A stretch of DNA of 64,000 nt from Thermoplasmata archaeon (GTDB taxonomy: Archaea; Thermoplasmatota; Thermoplasmata; Lutacidiplasmatales; UBA184): positions 62,001 through 126,000 of the forward strand of contig DATKQS010000009.1 in the NCBI GenBank assembly GCA_035532555.1. The letters are read 5' to 3'. The notes beneath the pieces are model-generated. The model made no database searches, had not been told where the DNA came from, and saw only the letters and a program-made list of their open reading frames with translations. Numbering within the stretch: the first letter of the stretch is position 1; each line of letters starts with the position of its first letter. Position numbers and translations under genes: made by a program. Shown piece by piece: positions 49,830 to 58,399 of the stretch.

Positions 49830-51997
49830 CCGCGAGCGCCCGCCCCGTTCTGCTGACGAGCCTGGCTTCCGCGGCGCTCCTGGACGGGCGCGGAGATCTC
49901 GAACTGGTCCGGGAGACACGCGGGGCGCCGGTCGACTGGGGAGGCGTCTATGCGCAGTCGGTCCGCCTCACGGGGCCGTGGCGGCTCTCCCTGCGCGCCG
50001 GAGAATCCGCATTCGAACTGCCCGCGACCCTAATCGCTTCCGAATCGTCGAACGGGATCTGGCGGAGCCGCCACCGCCATGGGCCGATCGAGATCGAACA
50101 GACCGTCGCCCCGATCGCCGACCCTCCCGGCGTGATCCGTACGTTGCGGACGACCACCTCGGAAGTGGTTCCGGGTCCGTTGATGATCGAGAATCATTGG
50201 TCGCCGTATCTCCTTCCCGTCCTGATCGAAGGGATCCGCCCGCTCCTCTTTCACGCCGAGACCCGGGGAGAGGAACTGCGCCTGCGCCAGCGAGAGTTCG
50301 GGCTCTCGTTCCGGTCGACCGTTCTCCCGACCCGTCTCTACCTCAACCGCGGATCGTGGATCGGAGGCCGCTACGAGGGGCGGCTGGAGGAGGTCGCCTC
50401 CGAGCACGAACTCTTGGTGGCTCCGGGCCGAACGGCCGAGATCACGTTCCTCATCCACGGCGGGCTCGAGCGGGAGATCGGGCGCCGCGACGCAGTCGAA
50501 CCCGCGCTCGCGGATCCAGAAATGGCAGCGGGGCGGGTCGGGACGGCGGACGCCACCTGGATGGAACGGACCCCAATCCTTCGATTCCCCGATGCGCCCG
50601 AGCTCGAACGTGCGTACTCCCTTGCGCGCGCCTCGCTCCGGCGCCTGTATGCCGCGCCGGGAGAGGGACTGAACGGGCTGGTCGCGGGCTACCCCTGGTA
50701 CTCCGCGATCTGGTGCCGGGACCTCGCCTGGATGCTCCCCGCGGTGCTCTGGCTCGGAGACGTCGACTGGGTCGAACGCTCGCTCTCGTCCGTCTTCCAC
50801 TACCAGCTGCACGCCGATGTTCCGATTCTCGGAGGACGTCCCGGTGAGCTCCCCATGCAGATCGCCCCGGGCCCCATCTTCCTCTACGGAACGTCCGACA
50901 CGACGCTGTACTACCCCGGCCTCATCGACCGGTTCATTCGTCATTCGGGGCGGACCGCCACCGCCCCATCGTGGAACGGAGTGCTCGAGCGGATCTTGAG
51001 CTGGGGCGAGGCCCGCACCGACCCGAAGACGGGACTTTTCCGCAACGGCGGAGAGGTCCACTCCGTGGGCGCGGTGAAGGATTCGCTGGCCCGCGTGCAC
51101 TACGGGATCGATGCCGCGGACACGACAATCTGGGACTCCACCGACCGACGAGACCACGCCATCGACATCCAGGTCCTTTGGAACGAAGCGCTCGGGGCGG
51201 GGGCTCGATGGACCTCGCGCGGAGCGGACGATCCACGCTCGGCTCGATGGACCGCGATGGCCGACCGGGTTCGGGACACGGTCGGCCGCCGGTATCCGTG
51301 GCCCGAGGAAGGGTATCTGTTCGATTCCATGGACGCGGAGGGACCGGTACGAAAGGTGCGACCGAACGCCCTGCGCGCGGTGAGCGCCGGCTGGTTCGAT
51401 ACGGCGTTCGCCCGCTCGGTCGTGCATCGCGCCGCGCGCGATGACCTCACGACGCCGTGGGGCGTGCGCACGCTCTCTCGTCTCCATGCGACGTACGATC
51501 CCCAGGCCTACCACGACGGACAGGTCTGGACGATCGCGACCGCGTGGGCGGCGGACGCCGCGCTCGCCGCGGGGGAGCAGGACATCGGCATGGCCTACCT
51601 GGAGACCATCGCCCGCCGCATCGTGGAGGAGGGTGGGTACGCGAACGAATGCTATCGAGGCGACCGGCCCGAGCCGTTCAACTCCTGCTTCCTGCTCGGA
51701 TTCAGCGTAGCGCCGTTCCTCACAGTGGTGTTCGAGCGACTTTGGGGTCTTCGGATCGACGCTCCCCGCGTTCGCCTCACGGTGCGTCCGGTGTTTCCCG
51801 TGACGTGGACCTCGGCATCGATCGCCGGGCTTCGTATCGGGGAAGGCTCGGTCGACCTCGATTGGTCCCCGTCGCGGCTCAGCGTCCGATGGTCCGGCCC
51901 GAGCGCCCTCACCATCGTCACTCCGAACGGGGAGGGGTCGGTACCGAGCGGCACCCGTCGAGCGTTCGATCTTGCGGCACGAGCGGGATCGAAGTAG
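49826..51997 (+). CDS. Amylo-alpha-1,6-glucosidase-like glycan hydrolase (GH133-like)
   Basis: A 723-residue protein. Residues 20-240 form a beta-sandwich (VDWGGVYAQSVRLTGPWRLS, NHWSPYLLPVLIEGIRPLLF). Residues 250-650 form an (alpha/alpha)6 barrel with GLVAGYPWYSAIWCRDLAWM, which carries the WCRDLAW acid region, and GVRTLSRLHATYDPQAYHDG, the usual positions of catalytic acids in GH133/GH15-type enzymes. These debranch glycogen or act on other branched glycans. The start is the TTG at 49826 overlapping the preceding stop. The C-terminal 60 residues are a beta-rich cap. Family-level assignment is good; glycogen as substrate is an inference, and no glycogen synthase lies in the window. Confidence 0.87.
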   Translation: MTASARPVLLTSLASAALLDGRGDLELVRETRGAPVDWGGVYAQSVRLTGPWRLSLRAGESAFELPATLIASESSNGIWRSRHRHGPIEIEQTVAPIADPPGVIRTLRTTTSEVVPGPLMIENHWSPYLLPVLIEGIRPLLFHAETRGEELRLRQREFGLSFRSTVLPTRLYLNRGSWIGGRYEGRLEEVASEHELLVAPGRTAEITFLIHGGLEREIGRRDAVEPALADPEMAAGRVGTADATWMERTPILRFPDAPELERAYSLARASLRRLYAAPGEGLNGLVAGYPWYSAIWCRDLAWMLPAVLWLGDVDWVERSLSSVFHYQLHADVPILGGRPGELPMQIAPGPIFLYGTSDTTLYYPGLIDRFIRHSGRTATAPSWNGVLERILSWGEARTDPKTGLFRNGGEVHSVGAVKDSLARVHYGIDAADTTIWDSTDRRDHAIDIQVLWNEALGAGARWTSRGADDPRSARWTAMADRVRDTVGRRYPWPEEGYLFDSMDAEGPVRKVRPNALRAVSAGWFDTAFARSVVHRAARDDLTTPWGVRTLSRLHATYDPQAYHDGQVWTIATAWAADAALAAGEQDIGMAYLETIARRIVEEGGYANECYRGDRPEPFNSCFLLGFSVAPFLTVVFERLWGLRIDAPRVRLTVRPVFPVTWTSASIAGLRIGEGSVDLDWSPSRLSVRWSGPSALTIVTPNGEGSVPSGTRRAFDLAARAGSK

Positions 51998-52729
51998 GCC
52001 CGCGTTCGCCCTCGCGGGGGAATGTCGGAGGGGGATTCTGAACCTCCCCGGGGGTCAAGCGTCGGTAAGCTCCGCGCGTTCCAGCATCCAGTCGCGTCCG
52101 ATAGGACACCTGCCCCTTACACAACCCCTTCGTTAGAAATCAATTCGCGCGGATGGATCCGGGCCTCCCGTCGCAGAACGTGCCCGTTCTGAGGGAATAC
52201 TCCCACCCGGTCTCCTCGGCTTGTCCTAGCTGGACACTGAGGGGAATGATCGGAGTACGCCCCCGTCTCCCCCTTGCTGCTCGACATGCCCCCGTAGCGA
52301 GGTGCTAGGCGTCCTCGTCGTCCTCGTACCTGGGTCAGGATTCTGGTCTTCTCGAACAGGGATAGACTCTGGAACCTGGCAAACAGATACCCGCCCTCAA
52401 CCGAATCCTCTACCCCATCCCAAGACTTCAATGTTGAATCGTTCCGCTCGAAGTAGGTTGTGGCCTCAGGAAACCTAGCTTGAACCTTGCTGGCACCCGC
52501 CGGCCCTTCGTGAGCGTCGCCGGGAGGAGAGCCACCGATGGTTAGGTTCGGTGGCTGAATACGTCACCCACCCGGCTTCGAGTGGCCCTCCCGAGCGCCC
52601 GGTGCGATGGGTCGGGGTCCAGCTCAACTCTGGCCCGACCGCGGGGCTTCAGCTGCCGAGCTGGTCTGTCTCGAGCCGTTCCATCATCCCTCCTTCTCGT
52701 TTATGAGGCCGGGAGCGGCTCTCCGGCCG
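51998..52729. other. Decayed, lower-GC stretch without a gene, containing tRNA-like sequence
   Basis: About 730 bases with lower GC than the neighbours and no convincing coding frame. A minus-strand frame of 104 residues (52117-52431) resembles no protein. Its left end carries a tRNA 3'-end-like sequence at 52022-52055. Composition, missing genes and the tRNA fragment suggest remnants of an integrated element. Confidence 0.5.
52022..52055 (-). repeat. tRNA-Met 3'-end-like fragment (possible attachment site)
   Basis: Plus-strand ATGTCGGAGGGGG followed by a TGAACC T-loop core and CCCCGGGG matches the tRNA-Met 3' end at 54461-54492 over most of about 32 bases, with a few changes in the T stem. 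There is no matching 5' half, so it is not a tRNA gene. It could be an attachment-site copy left by integration, or a decayed duplicate. Confidence 0.45.
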
Positions 52730-53572
52730 ATGAACGATCCGGTCGTAACGAAGACGCTGGAAGTCCGCGGCGGGAAGATTTCCTACGACGTGGGAGGACG
52801 GGGTCGGCCAATCGTGTTCCTCCACGAGGGAATCGCGGACCGACGCATGTGGAATCGCGAGGTCCCGCTCTTCGCGCGCGACCATCGCGTGGTGCGCTAC
52901 GACCTACGGGGGTACGGGGATTCAACACCCGCGACTTCGGAGTATTCTCCCGTCCGCGATCTGGTGGCCCTGCTGGACTGCCTTGGCTTGACGCGGCCCC
53001 TGATCGTCGGTCCCAGCGTAGGGGGGAAGATCGCCCTCGACCTGACACTTGCGTACCCCGATAGGGTGGGAGCCCTGTTGCTCATCGCTCCAGGGTATTC
53101 GGGTATGGATTACGATCACGTTCCCGGTGGAAAGTCCACTTTCGAGCGCGACGAAAGGCTCTCCAAGGCGGCGGCAGACGCCTGGGCCGCCGGAAGGCTC
53201 GAGGAGGCCACAGAGCACCTCAGGCAGCTGTGGGCCTCGTCGCTCACAGGAAGCGCACTGGCGCTCTTCCAGACTATGGTCCGGCATAATGCGAAGGAAA
53301 TCTTCGAGGAGCGTTCCGGCCGATACGAAACGCGCGAAGGAGAGCCCGCCGCTGCTCGACTGAGGGAGATTCACGTCCCGACCCGGATCCTCGTCGGAGA
53401 CCGTGACAACCCCGCGATGCCGCACTGCGCGAACTTCCTAGCGCGAGGGATCGGGGGCGCTCAGGTACAGCTCGTTCCCGGAGCGGACCACCTCTTGAAC
53501 CTCTCCAGGCCGGACGCATTCGACACCGCACTCCGCGGATTCATCGAGAGTCTTCCGAGCGCTGGCGAGTAG
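52730..53572 (+). CDS. Alpha/beta hydrolase
   Basis: From the ATG at 52730, about 280 residues of the alpha/beta-hydrolase fold. The oxyanion region is PIVFLHEGIADRRMWNREV, then DLRGYGDSTPATSEYS. The nucleophile elbow reads VGPSVGGKIALDL (Gly-x-Ser-x-Gly), the acid lies in VGDRDNPAMP and the His in GADHLLNLSRP. Length and motifs resemble 3-oxoadipate enol-lactone hydrolase and epoxide or ester hydrolases; the substrate is not defined. An ATG at 52703 is possible with a TTTATG element upstream. It lies in a 2.4 kb stretch bounded by tRNA-derived sequence and may have been transferred. Confidence 0.88.
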   Translation: MNDPVVTKTLEVRGGKISYDVGGRGRPIVFLHEGIADRRMWNREVPLFARDHRVVRYDLRGYGDSTPATSEYSPVRDLVALLDCLGLTRPLIVGPSVGGKIALDLTLAYPDRVGALLLIAPGYSGMDYDHVPGGKSTFERDERLSKAAADAWAAGRLEEATEHLRQLWASSLTGSALALFQTMVRHNAKEIFEERSGRYETREGEPAAARLREIHVPTRILVGDRDNPAMPHCANFLARGIGGAQVQLVPGADHLLNLSRPDAFDTALRGFIESLPSAGE

Positions 53573-53592
53573 ACGCGGAGAGCTTCTCCTCG

Positions 53593-54270
53593 ATGACCGG
53601 TGACTCGAGAACCTCTCACGGCGCCCCGAAGGTGTCTCCTGCACATCCTCCGGGGCGTGGTCGTCCCTCACGAGCCTGGTGTTTCACCTCAAGACCGCTC
53701 TCCGCGGACACATGGCCCGCGTTTGCCCGCCTTGTGGAGAAGCACAACGGAATCTTCGGCGGGTGCTGGTGCATCTCATTTCATCTCGGCCCGGGCGAAG
53801 GGAAGCGCACGGCCGTCGAGTACCGAGCCATGAAAGAGGCGCGCGTCCGGGAAGGGCGGGCCCACGCCGCACTCGTCTTCGACGGCCCGGACGCGGTCGG
53901 ATGGTGTCAGTTCGGTCCTGCCGGAGAACTCCCGAACATCCGGAGCCGGAGGACCTACGAAGAGGGGCTGCGCGAGTTCCCCGATTGGCGCATCACCTGC
54001 TTCTTTATTGACCGAGAACGCCGGGGCGAGGGGATCGCGAACTTCGCCCTTCGCGAGGCGCTTTGGGAGATTGCCCGACTGGGAGGGGGAACGGTCGAGG
54101 CGTACCCCGAAGAAGTTGCTGGCCGTAAGGTCTCTCGTTCGTTCCTATGTAGCGGGACCCTGGGCATGTTCGAGAAAGCGGGATTCGAGAAGACCCGCAA
54201 GATCGCTATGCATCGATGGGTCGTGGCTCGTAGGGTTTCCCCGGATCGGGCGAAGCATTCCGCGAACTGA
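53593..54270 (+). CDS. GNAT-family acetyltransferase
   Basis: A 225-residue acetyltransferase. The acetyl-CoA loop is visible as ITCFFIDRERRGEGIANFAL near residue 135 (RRxGxG/A), followed by a helix and an aromatic core (MFEKAGFEKTRKIAMHRWVV). The first 45 residues are Pro/Arg-rich and may not be translated; an internal start is possible, but no later ATG is obviously better. N-terminal part of the domain has several Trp and Cys (GGCWCISFHLGPGEG). Substrate unknown. It follows the alpha/beta hydrolase by 20 bases within the tRNA-bounded stretch. Confidence 0.85.
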   Translation: MTGDSRTSHGAPKVSPAHPPGRGRPSRAWCFTSRPLSADTWPAFARLVEKHNGIFGGCWCISFHLGPGEGKRTAVEYRAMKEARVREGRAHAALVFDGPDAVGWCQFGPAGELPNIRSRRTYEEGLREFPDWRITCFFIDRERRGEGIANFALREALWEIARLGGGTVEAYPEEVAGRKVSRSFLCSGTLGMFEKAGFEKTRKIAMHRWVVARRVSPDRAKHSAN

Positions 54271-54461
54271 ACCTAGCCGTTCGGTCTCGACCTCACGGCT
54301 CTGTAAGGGCGGAAGCCGCGGATCTAGGGGGCAGATTTCGTTCACGGCGGGATCGTAGCCAAGCTATCCCTTTCCGGAGGAGCAACTCACTGGTTCGAAC
54401 CCCCCACAGGGCCGCGGCCCGTGGGCCTGTCTCCCGATGGGATTTGAATCCCCCGGGGAGA
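54271..54461. repeat. tRNA-derived fragments next to tRNA-Met
   Basis: Plus-strand GGTTCGAACCCCCC near 54393-54407 is a T-arm-like sequence. On the minus strand at 54428-54461 a CCGGGGGATTCAAATCCCAT core repeats the T-arm of the adjoining tRNA-Met. None has a complete cloverleaf. Together with the fragment at 52022 they suggest repeated recombination at a tRNA gene. Confidence 0.45.
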
Positions 54462-54562
54462 TGTCGGAGGGGGGATTTGAACCCCCGGCCCCAGGATATC
54501 TCCCGGGACGGTCGATCGTCCCGCTATGAGTCCCGTGCTCTACCGGGCTGAGCCACTCCGAC
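54462..54562 (-). tRNA. tRNA-Met (CAT, elongator) with intron
   Basis: The minus strand folds with acceptor GTCGGAG/CTCCGAC, D arm TGGCTCAGCCCGGTAGAGCA, anticodon stem CGGGA/TCCTG (one G-U pair), anticodon CAT, variable GGGCC, T arm GGGGG/CCCCC. Intron of 27 bases at 54524-54498 lies at position 37/38 and forms a hairpin (GGGACG...CGTCCC) as expected for a bulge-helix-bulge splice site. The discriminator A is at 54462. The acceptor and anticodon stems do not match the initiator consensus, so elongator Met is preferred; tRNA-Ile2 with CAT cannot be fully excluded. Confidence 0.88.
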
Positions 54563-54606
54563 AAGGGTCATGGGCGAGGACGGTCGGTCCATCGCACGGC
54601 CGCCTT

Positions 54607-55317
54607 CTAAGCTTCGGGCGGGGCTTCGCCCGCGGCCACGACCGGCTCCGGCGCCGCCGACGGGATCGCGCTCGCCGCGGACTCCGGAGCCGGGGCCTCG
54701 TCGGCGATCGTTCCGAGGACCACCGAGGCGCGGATCTCGATCTTCTTGAGGGGGTAGAGGGACTTCATCCCGTGTGCGAGGAGCTTGACGAGGTCTCCTC
54801 CGAGGATCTCGCGAACGAACTCGGCTCCGGATCGGAGCTTTGCCTCTTCGATGAGAATCGAACGCATCTTGTGCCGCAATTCGGCGCGCAGCCGCGTTTG
54901 CAGGCGCTCCTCGCCGACAGCCACGGGCTTGAGAATAAACTGGACCCCGTCGCGGGTCGTCACGTCGACCGAGAGCTCGATCTTGGAGCGCTTGCGTCGC
55001 GCGAGGCGTCGCACGTAGTCGGAGGTGAGCGCATGGCCGATGAACTTCGTTTCGGCCACTCCGTCGCCGCCGATCCGCTCGATCTGGAACCGGAGCTTGA
55101 CGTGGGCCTTCGCGACGTCGGCGCCCCCGGTCAGCTCCTCGAGCGTCGTCTCGAGCGTGCGCCCGATGATCTGCTCCGGCTCGGTCGCGGTCGTCTCTCC
55201 GAGCTCGGCGTGCTGGAAGAGGCCGGGGGCCCGGACCTTGAACCACTGCTTGGAGCGCCATTTGTCCTTGACCGTACGGGCCAGGGTGGCTTTTCGCGGG
55301 GCTTCCTTCTCCGCCAT
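54607..55317 (-). CDS. rps3ae: 30S ribosomal protein S3Ae (eS1)
   Basis: The 236-residue protein matches archaeal/eukaryotic S3Ae: KDKWRSKQWFKVRAPGLFQH, GRTLETTLEELTGGADVAKA, LRFQIERIGGDGVAETKFIG, YVRRLARRKRSKIELSVDV and LVKLLAHGMKSLYPLKKIEI. It binds the small subunit and is specific to archaea and eukaryotes, which fixes the domain of this genome. The C-terminal 35 residues are Ala/Pro/Glu-rich and disordered, longer than usual. It lies between tRNA-Met and a divergent MFS gene and appears as a single-gene unit; a TTAAGT TATA-like element near 55348 is about 32 bases before its ATG. Confidence 0.97.
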   Translation of the reverse strand: MAEKEAPRKATLARTVKDKWRSKQWFKVRAPGLFQHAELGETTATEPEQIIGRTLETTLEELTGGADVAKAHVKLRFQIERIGGDGVAETKFIGHALTSDYVRRLARRKRSKIELSVDVTTRDGVQFILKPVAVGEERLQTRLRAELRHKMRSILIEEAKLRSGAEFVREILGGDLVKLLAHGMKSLYPLKKIEIRASVVLGTIADEAPAPESAASAIPSAAPEPVVAAGEAPPEA

Positions 55318-55534
55318 GGGTCGCGGGGCGGCGAGCGGGGTACCCTACTTAACCATGTCGAGACCGATGAGCCCCGTTCTCGGCGAGAAAACGGCCCCGA
55401 GTCCCCGATCGATGGCGCGGCGCTGGGTTTGTGACCTTTGTGAACGCTCGGAGTGATGGTCCGGCAGCTCCTGCCGACCCTGGACGACCGCTACCCCTGC
55501 GCGCCCGGACCGCCGAGCATCAGGAGATCGGAGC

Positions 55535-56779
55535 ATGGAAGGGACCCGCGAAGCACCGGCCCCACCCGCCGGCTTCCGCACGGTGCTCAAGAACCGACAG
55601 TATCTCCTCTTCCTCGCATCGGCCAACTCCTCCGCCGTGGGCTACTCCGTCTATGCGATCTCGATCGTCTGGCTCGCCTATTCCGTTTCGGGCAGCCTAC
55701 TGGTCGTTGGGGCGACGCTCTTCATCGAGTACGCCGCGTACACTGCGACCTTCCTACTCGCACCGCTGGTCGACCGCGCCCGCAACATGCGCACGATCTT
55801 CCTCGTAAGCTACCCGATCCAGGCCGTGGCCGCGGCGGGCATCGGGATCGGCTTCCACGAGGGGGTCCTCTCCGTCGGCTTGCTCCTCGCGCTCGTGGCC
55901 CTGATATCGATCCTTTGGGACCTGCCATGGGCGGCGGCGAACGCCGCCCCCGGCGTGCTCCTGCGCCCGGAGGAGCAGTTCGCGGCCCAAGGGGTGGCGG
56001 AGGCGGTCGGGGGAGCGAACAGCATCGCGGGGTTCGCCGTCGGTGGGGCCCTGATCCTCGTGGTGGGGCCCCAGGGCGGGATGTACCTGTACGCCGGCCT
56101 GCTCGCGGTCGGAGCGCTCCTCGCGATCCCGCTGCACATCCCCGGCCATGGCCAGGAGGGCGAGAGCTTCGGGGAGAGCTTCCGTGACGGGTGGCGCGAG
56201 ATCTTCTCCGGACCGGGCCGACCCCTCCTCCAGCTGGCGGCGATGGACTCGATCGTCGGCTTCTTCACCTCGGCTCCGGCGCTCCTCATCACGTTGCTCG
56301 CGAGCGTGACGTACGCCGCATCGGCCTCGACGGGCTACGCCGTACTGTTCACGGCCGAGGTGGTCGGGGGAGTCGCCGCGGGTCTCGTGCTGGGGCGGCT
56401 CAACCCACGCGGACGGATCGGTCGGGTACTGATCGGTTCGCTGTTCGCCGCGGCAGCGTTGATCGTTCTCTCTGTGAACCTGCCGCCGGTCGTGGCGTTG
56501 GGCGGGATCGCGTGGTTCGCGATTGGGTTCGCCAGCACCGCCTACCTCAATGCAAAGTACGCCTTCCTGAGAGCCGCGGTCCCGAAGGGCCGGCTCGGCC
56601 GCGTCGTCTCGAACATGTACCTGTTTCCGGGAATCGCCGCCTCGATCGGAGCGCTGGTGATCGGCGACGCGGCCGGAAGCGGTGATCCCTGGATGGTCGG
56701 GATCCTGATCGCCGCAGGGTTCCTCGCGGCAGGGCTCGTGGGGCTTTGGATGCCTCAGGTCCGGGCCCTGCGCTACTGA
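55535..56779 (+). CDS. Major facilitator superfamily transporter (paralogue of 4791-6041)
   Basis: A 414-residue MFS protein with twelve hydrophobic segments. It resembles the one at 4791-6041 from the first segment (FLASANSSAVGYSVYAISIV, IVWLAYSVSGSLLVVGATLF) through the loop LAPLVDRARNMRTIFLVSYP to the C-terminal GLWMPQVRALRY end. The paralogues share gene length and loop signatures but sit on opposite strands. The starting ATG is the first in frame after an intergenic region of 217 bases shared with S3Ae. Substrate not known. Confidence 0.9.
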   Translation: MEGTREAPAPPAGFRTVLKNRQYLLFLASANSSAVGYSVYAISIVWLAYSVSGSLLVVGATLFIEYAAYTATFLLAPLVDRARNMRTIFLVSYPIQAVAAAGIGIGFHEGVLSVGLLLALVALISILWDLPWAAANAAPGVLLRPEEQFAAQGVAEAVGGANSIAGFAVGGALILVVGPQGGMYLYAGLLAVGALLAIPLHIPGHGQEGESFGESFRDGWREIFSGPGRPLLQLAAMDSIVGFFTSAPALLITLLASVTYAASASTGYAVLFTAEVVGGVAAGLVLGRLNPRGRIGRVLIGSLFAAAALIVLSVNLPPVVALGGIAWFAIGFASTAYLNAKYAFLRAAVPKGRLGRVVSNMYLFPGIAASIGALVIGDAAGSGDPWMVGILIAAGFLAAGLVGLWMPQVRALRY

Positions 56780-56816
56780 ACGACGGAGCCGCAGTGCGCT
56801 CGAAGCGACAGGCGAA

Positions 56817-56827
56817 AGTACATATTT
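56817..56827 (+). promoter_or_regulatory. TATA-like box of the MoxR-type ATPase gene
   Basis: TACATATTT at 56819-56827, centred 26 bases before the GTG at 56849, fits leaderless transcription and supports the GTG as start. Confidence 0.55.
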
Positions 56828-56848
56828 CAATCCCAACTCCGCAACTTC

Positions 56849-58399
56849 GTGTCAGGTTCTCCATCCGACCGGCCCGGCGCCGCGACCCGCGTAGGAGCCC
56901 GGAGCACTGCAGCGGAACTGCGCGCCGCTCGCGTAGCGATCCAGAGCCCCGGCGAACGCCTCCGAGCCCGGATCCTAGAGCGGCTACGCGCCTCCGAAGC
57001 GAAAGGCGATGATCGCACCACCGCGCTTGCGTCCCTCTTCCCGCACACGGTGCTCCCCGCGTCGACCTACGACGATCTGGTCACGGCGCTCGTTTCGGGC
57101 GCCCACGTGCTCTTCTTTGGGCCCTCGGGTGCGGGCAAAACGAGCCTCGCGCGTGACGTCTGGGAGCTGTTCCCGAAGGAGGCATGGGTCGTCGAGGGAT
57201 GCCCCGTGCTCGATCATCCGCTGAGCCTCGTCGACCCCGCCACCGCGCTCCGGTTCCCTCCGTGCCCGATCTGCGTGCGCCGTTTCTCTCCGTCCGGAGA
57301 CCCGGGTTCGTTCGATCCTTCGTCGGTCGACGCGGCCAAGGTCCCGGCCGTGTACGGGCACCTAAGGGAAGGATTCGGTTTCGCTCGACTTCAGGGGAGT
57401 TCGGAGGTGTTCCCGGACCATCTGACGGGCAACGTGAACTTGCGCAAGCTCGAGGAGATCGGGGACCCCATGAGCCCGCTCGTCATGGAGCCGGGCAAGC
57501 TCCTCCAGGCGAATCGCGGGATCCTGCTCGTCGACGAGATCGGCAAGCTTCCCCTCGGTACGCAGAACGTGCTCCTGCAGGCGCTCCAAGAGGGCACGGT
57601 CACCCCCTCCAAGTCCCGGGAGACCTTCCCCGCGGCGTTCATCGCGGTCGCGACCTCCAACCTCTCCGACCTCGACAACATCAACGACCCGCTCTCCGAT
57701 CGCTTGACGAGCCTGCACGTCGGCTACAACCCGCACCATGCCGACAACCGCCGGATTGTCGCAATCGGGCGATCCGAGGCGCTCAAGACCTACGTACCCG
57801 AGATCCTCGTCGACGCCGGCATCCGAGTCATCGAATCCTGGCGGCTGCGGTCGAGCGACGACAACCCGGATATCGGTGAGGTCGGATCGAACCGTACGCT
57901 CATCGACGTCGGTGCACGGACGTCGGCGATCGCCACGTTGAACGGCCGATCGATCCCAGGGCCGGAGGATCTCAAGGCCGGCCTCCTTCACGCGATGCGC
58001 GGACGGATCCGCGCCCGCAGCGGAGAGTCGTTCCAACAGAACGTGCGCCGCATCACCGAGTTCATCGATCAGTACCTCGATCCCGCGATCAAGCGCAGCG
58101 CGGGGATCTACTGGTGCCGGTTCTATCGCGGGGTGCTGAAGGAGAGCACCCCGGAGGGAGAGGCCGTGGTCGCGGAAGGGCGTCGGCTCCAGGACGATGC
58201 GGAGCTCCAGACCCAGCTCGCCATCACGGCGGGAACCTTTCCGCGGTTCCACCGCTTCCTCGGGTACGTCGCGGATCGCGAAGGAGCGGCCGGTCCACCG
58301 GGAAACGTCGAGGCGGCGATCGCGGAGTTCCGGCTGCTCGACCGCTACTCCCTCTTCTCCTGCAAGGAGGAGGCCGACGACGACGCCCCCCTCCGGTGA
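56849..58399 (+). CDS. MoxR/BchI-type AAA+ ATPase
   Basis: A 516-residue AAA+ protein of the magnesium-chelatase ChlI/MoxR class. Walker A GPSGAGKTSLA lies at residues 90-100 and Walker B GILLVDEIGKLP near 224; a pre-sensor-1 region follows (FIAVATSNLSDLDNINDPLS, DRLTSLHVGYNPHHADNRRI). A long insertion with CPICVRRFSP, a CxxC motif, lies between Walker A and B. A C-terminal extension of about 180 residues carries several predicted helices. MoxR ATPases act as chaperones that insert cofactors or assemble complexes with a vWA partner, and a vWA gene follows directly. It starts with GTG, 26 bases after a TATA-like box. The end reads GAC GCC CCC CTC CGG TGA. Confidence 0.9.
   Translation: MSGSPSDRPGAATRVGARSTAAELRAARVAIQSPGERLRARILERLRASEAKGDDRTTALASLFPHTVLPASTYDDLVTALVSGAHVLFFGPSGAGKTSLARDVWELFPKEAWVVEGCPVLDHPLSLVDPATALRFPPCPICVRRFSPSGDPGSFDPSSVDAAKVPAVYGHLREGFGFARLQGSSEVFPDHLTGNVNLRKLEEIGDPMSPLVMEPGKLLQANRGILLVDEIGKLPLGTQNVLLQALQEGTVTPSKSRETFPAAFIAVATSNLSDLDNINDPLSDRLTSLHVGYNPHHADNRRIVAIGRSEALKTYVPEILVDAGIRVIESWRLRSSDDNPDIGEVGSNRTLIDVGARTSAIATLNGRSIPGPEDLKAGLLHAMRGRIRARSGESFQQNVRRITEFIDQYLDPAIKRSAGIYWCRFYRGVLKESTPEGEAVVAEGRRLQDDAELQTQLAITAGTFPRFHRFLGYVADREGAAGPPGNVEAAIAEFRLLDRYSLFSCKEEADDDAPLR

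Noticed and set aside
52117-52431. Minus-strand 104-residue frame in the decayed stretch
   Set aside because: No recognisable motif, codon use unlike neighbours; treated as part of the non-coding stretch.
51998-54562. Complete integrative element
   Set aside because: No integrase, relaxase or replication gene is present; only a scar is supported.
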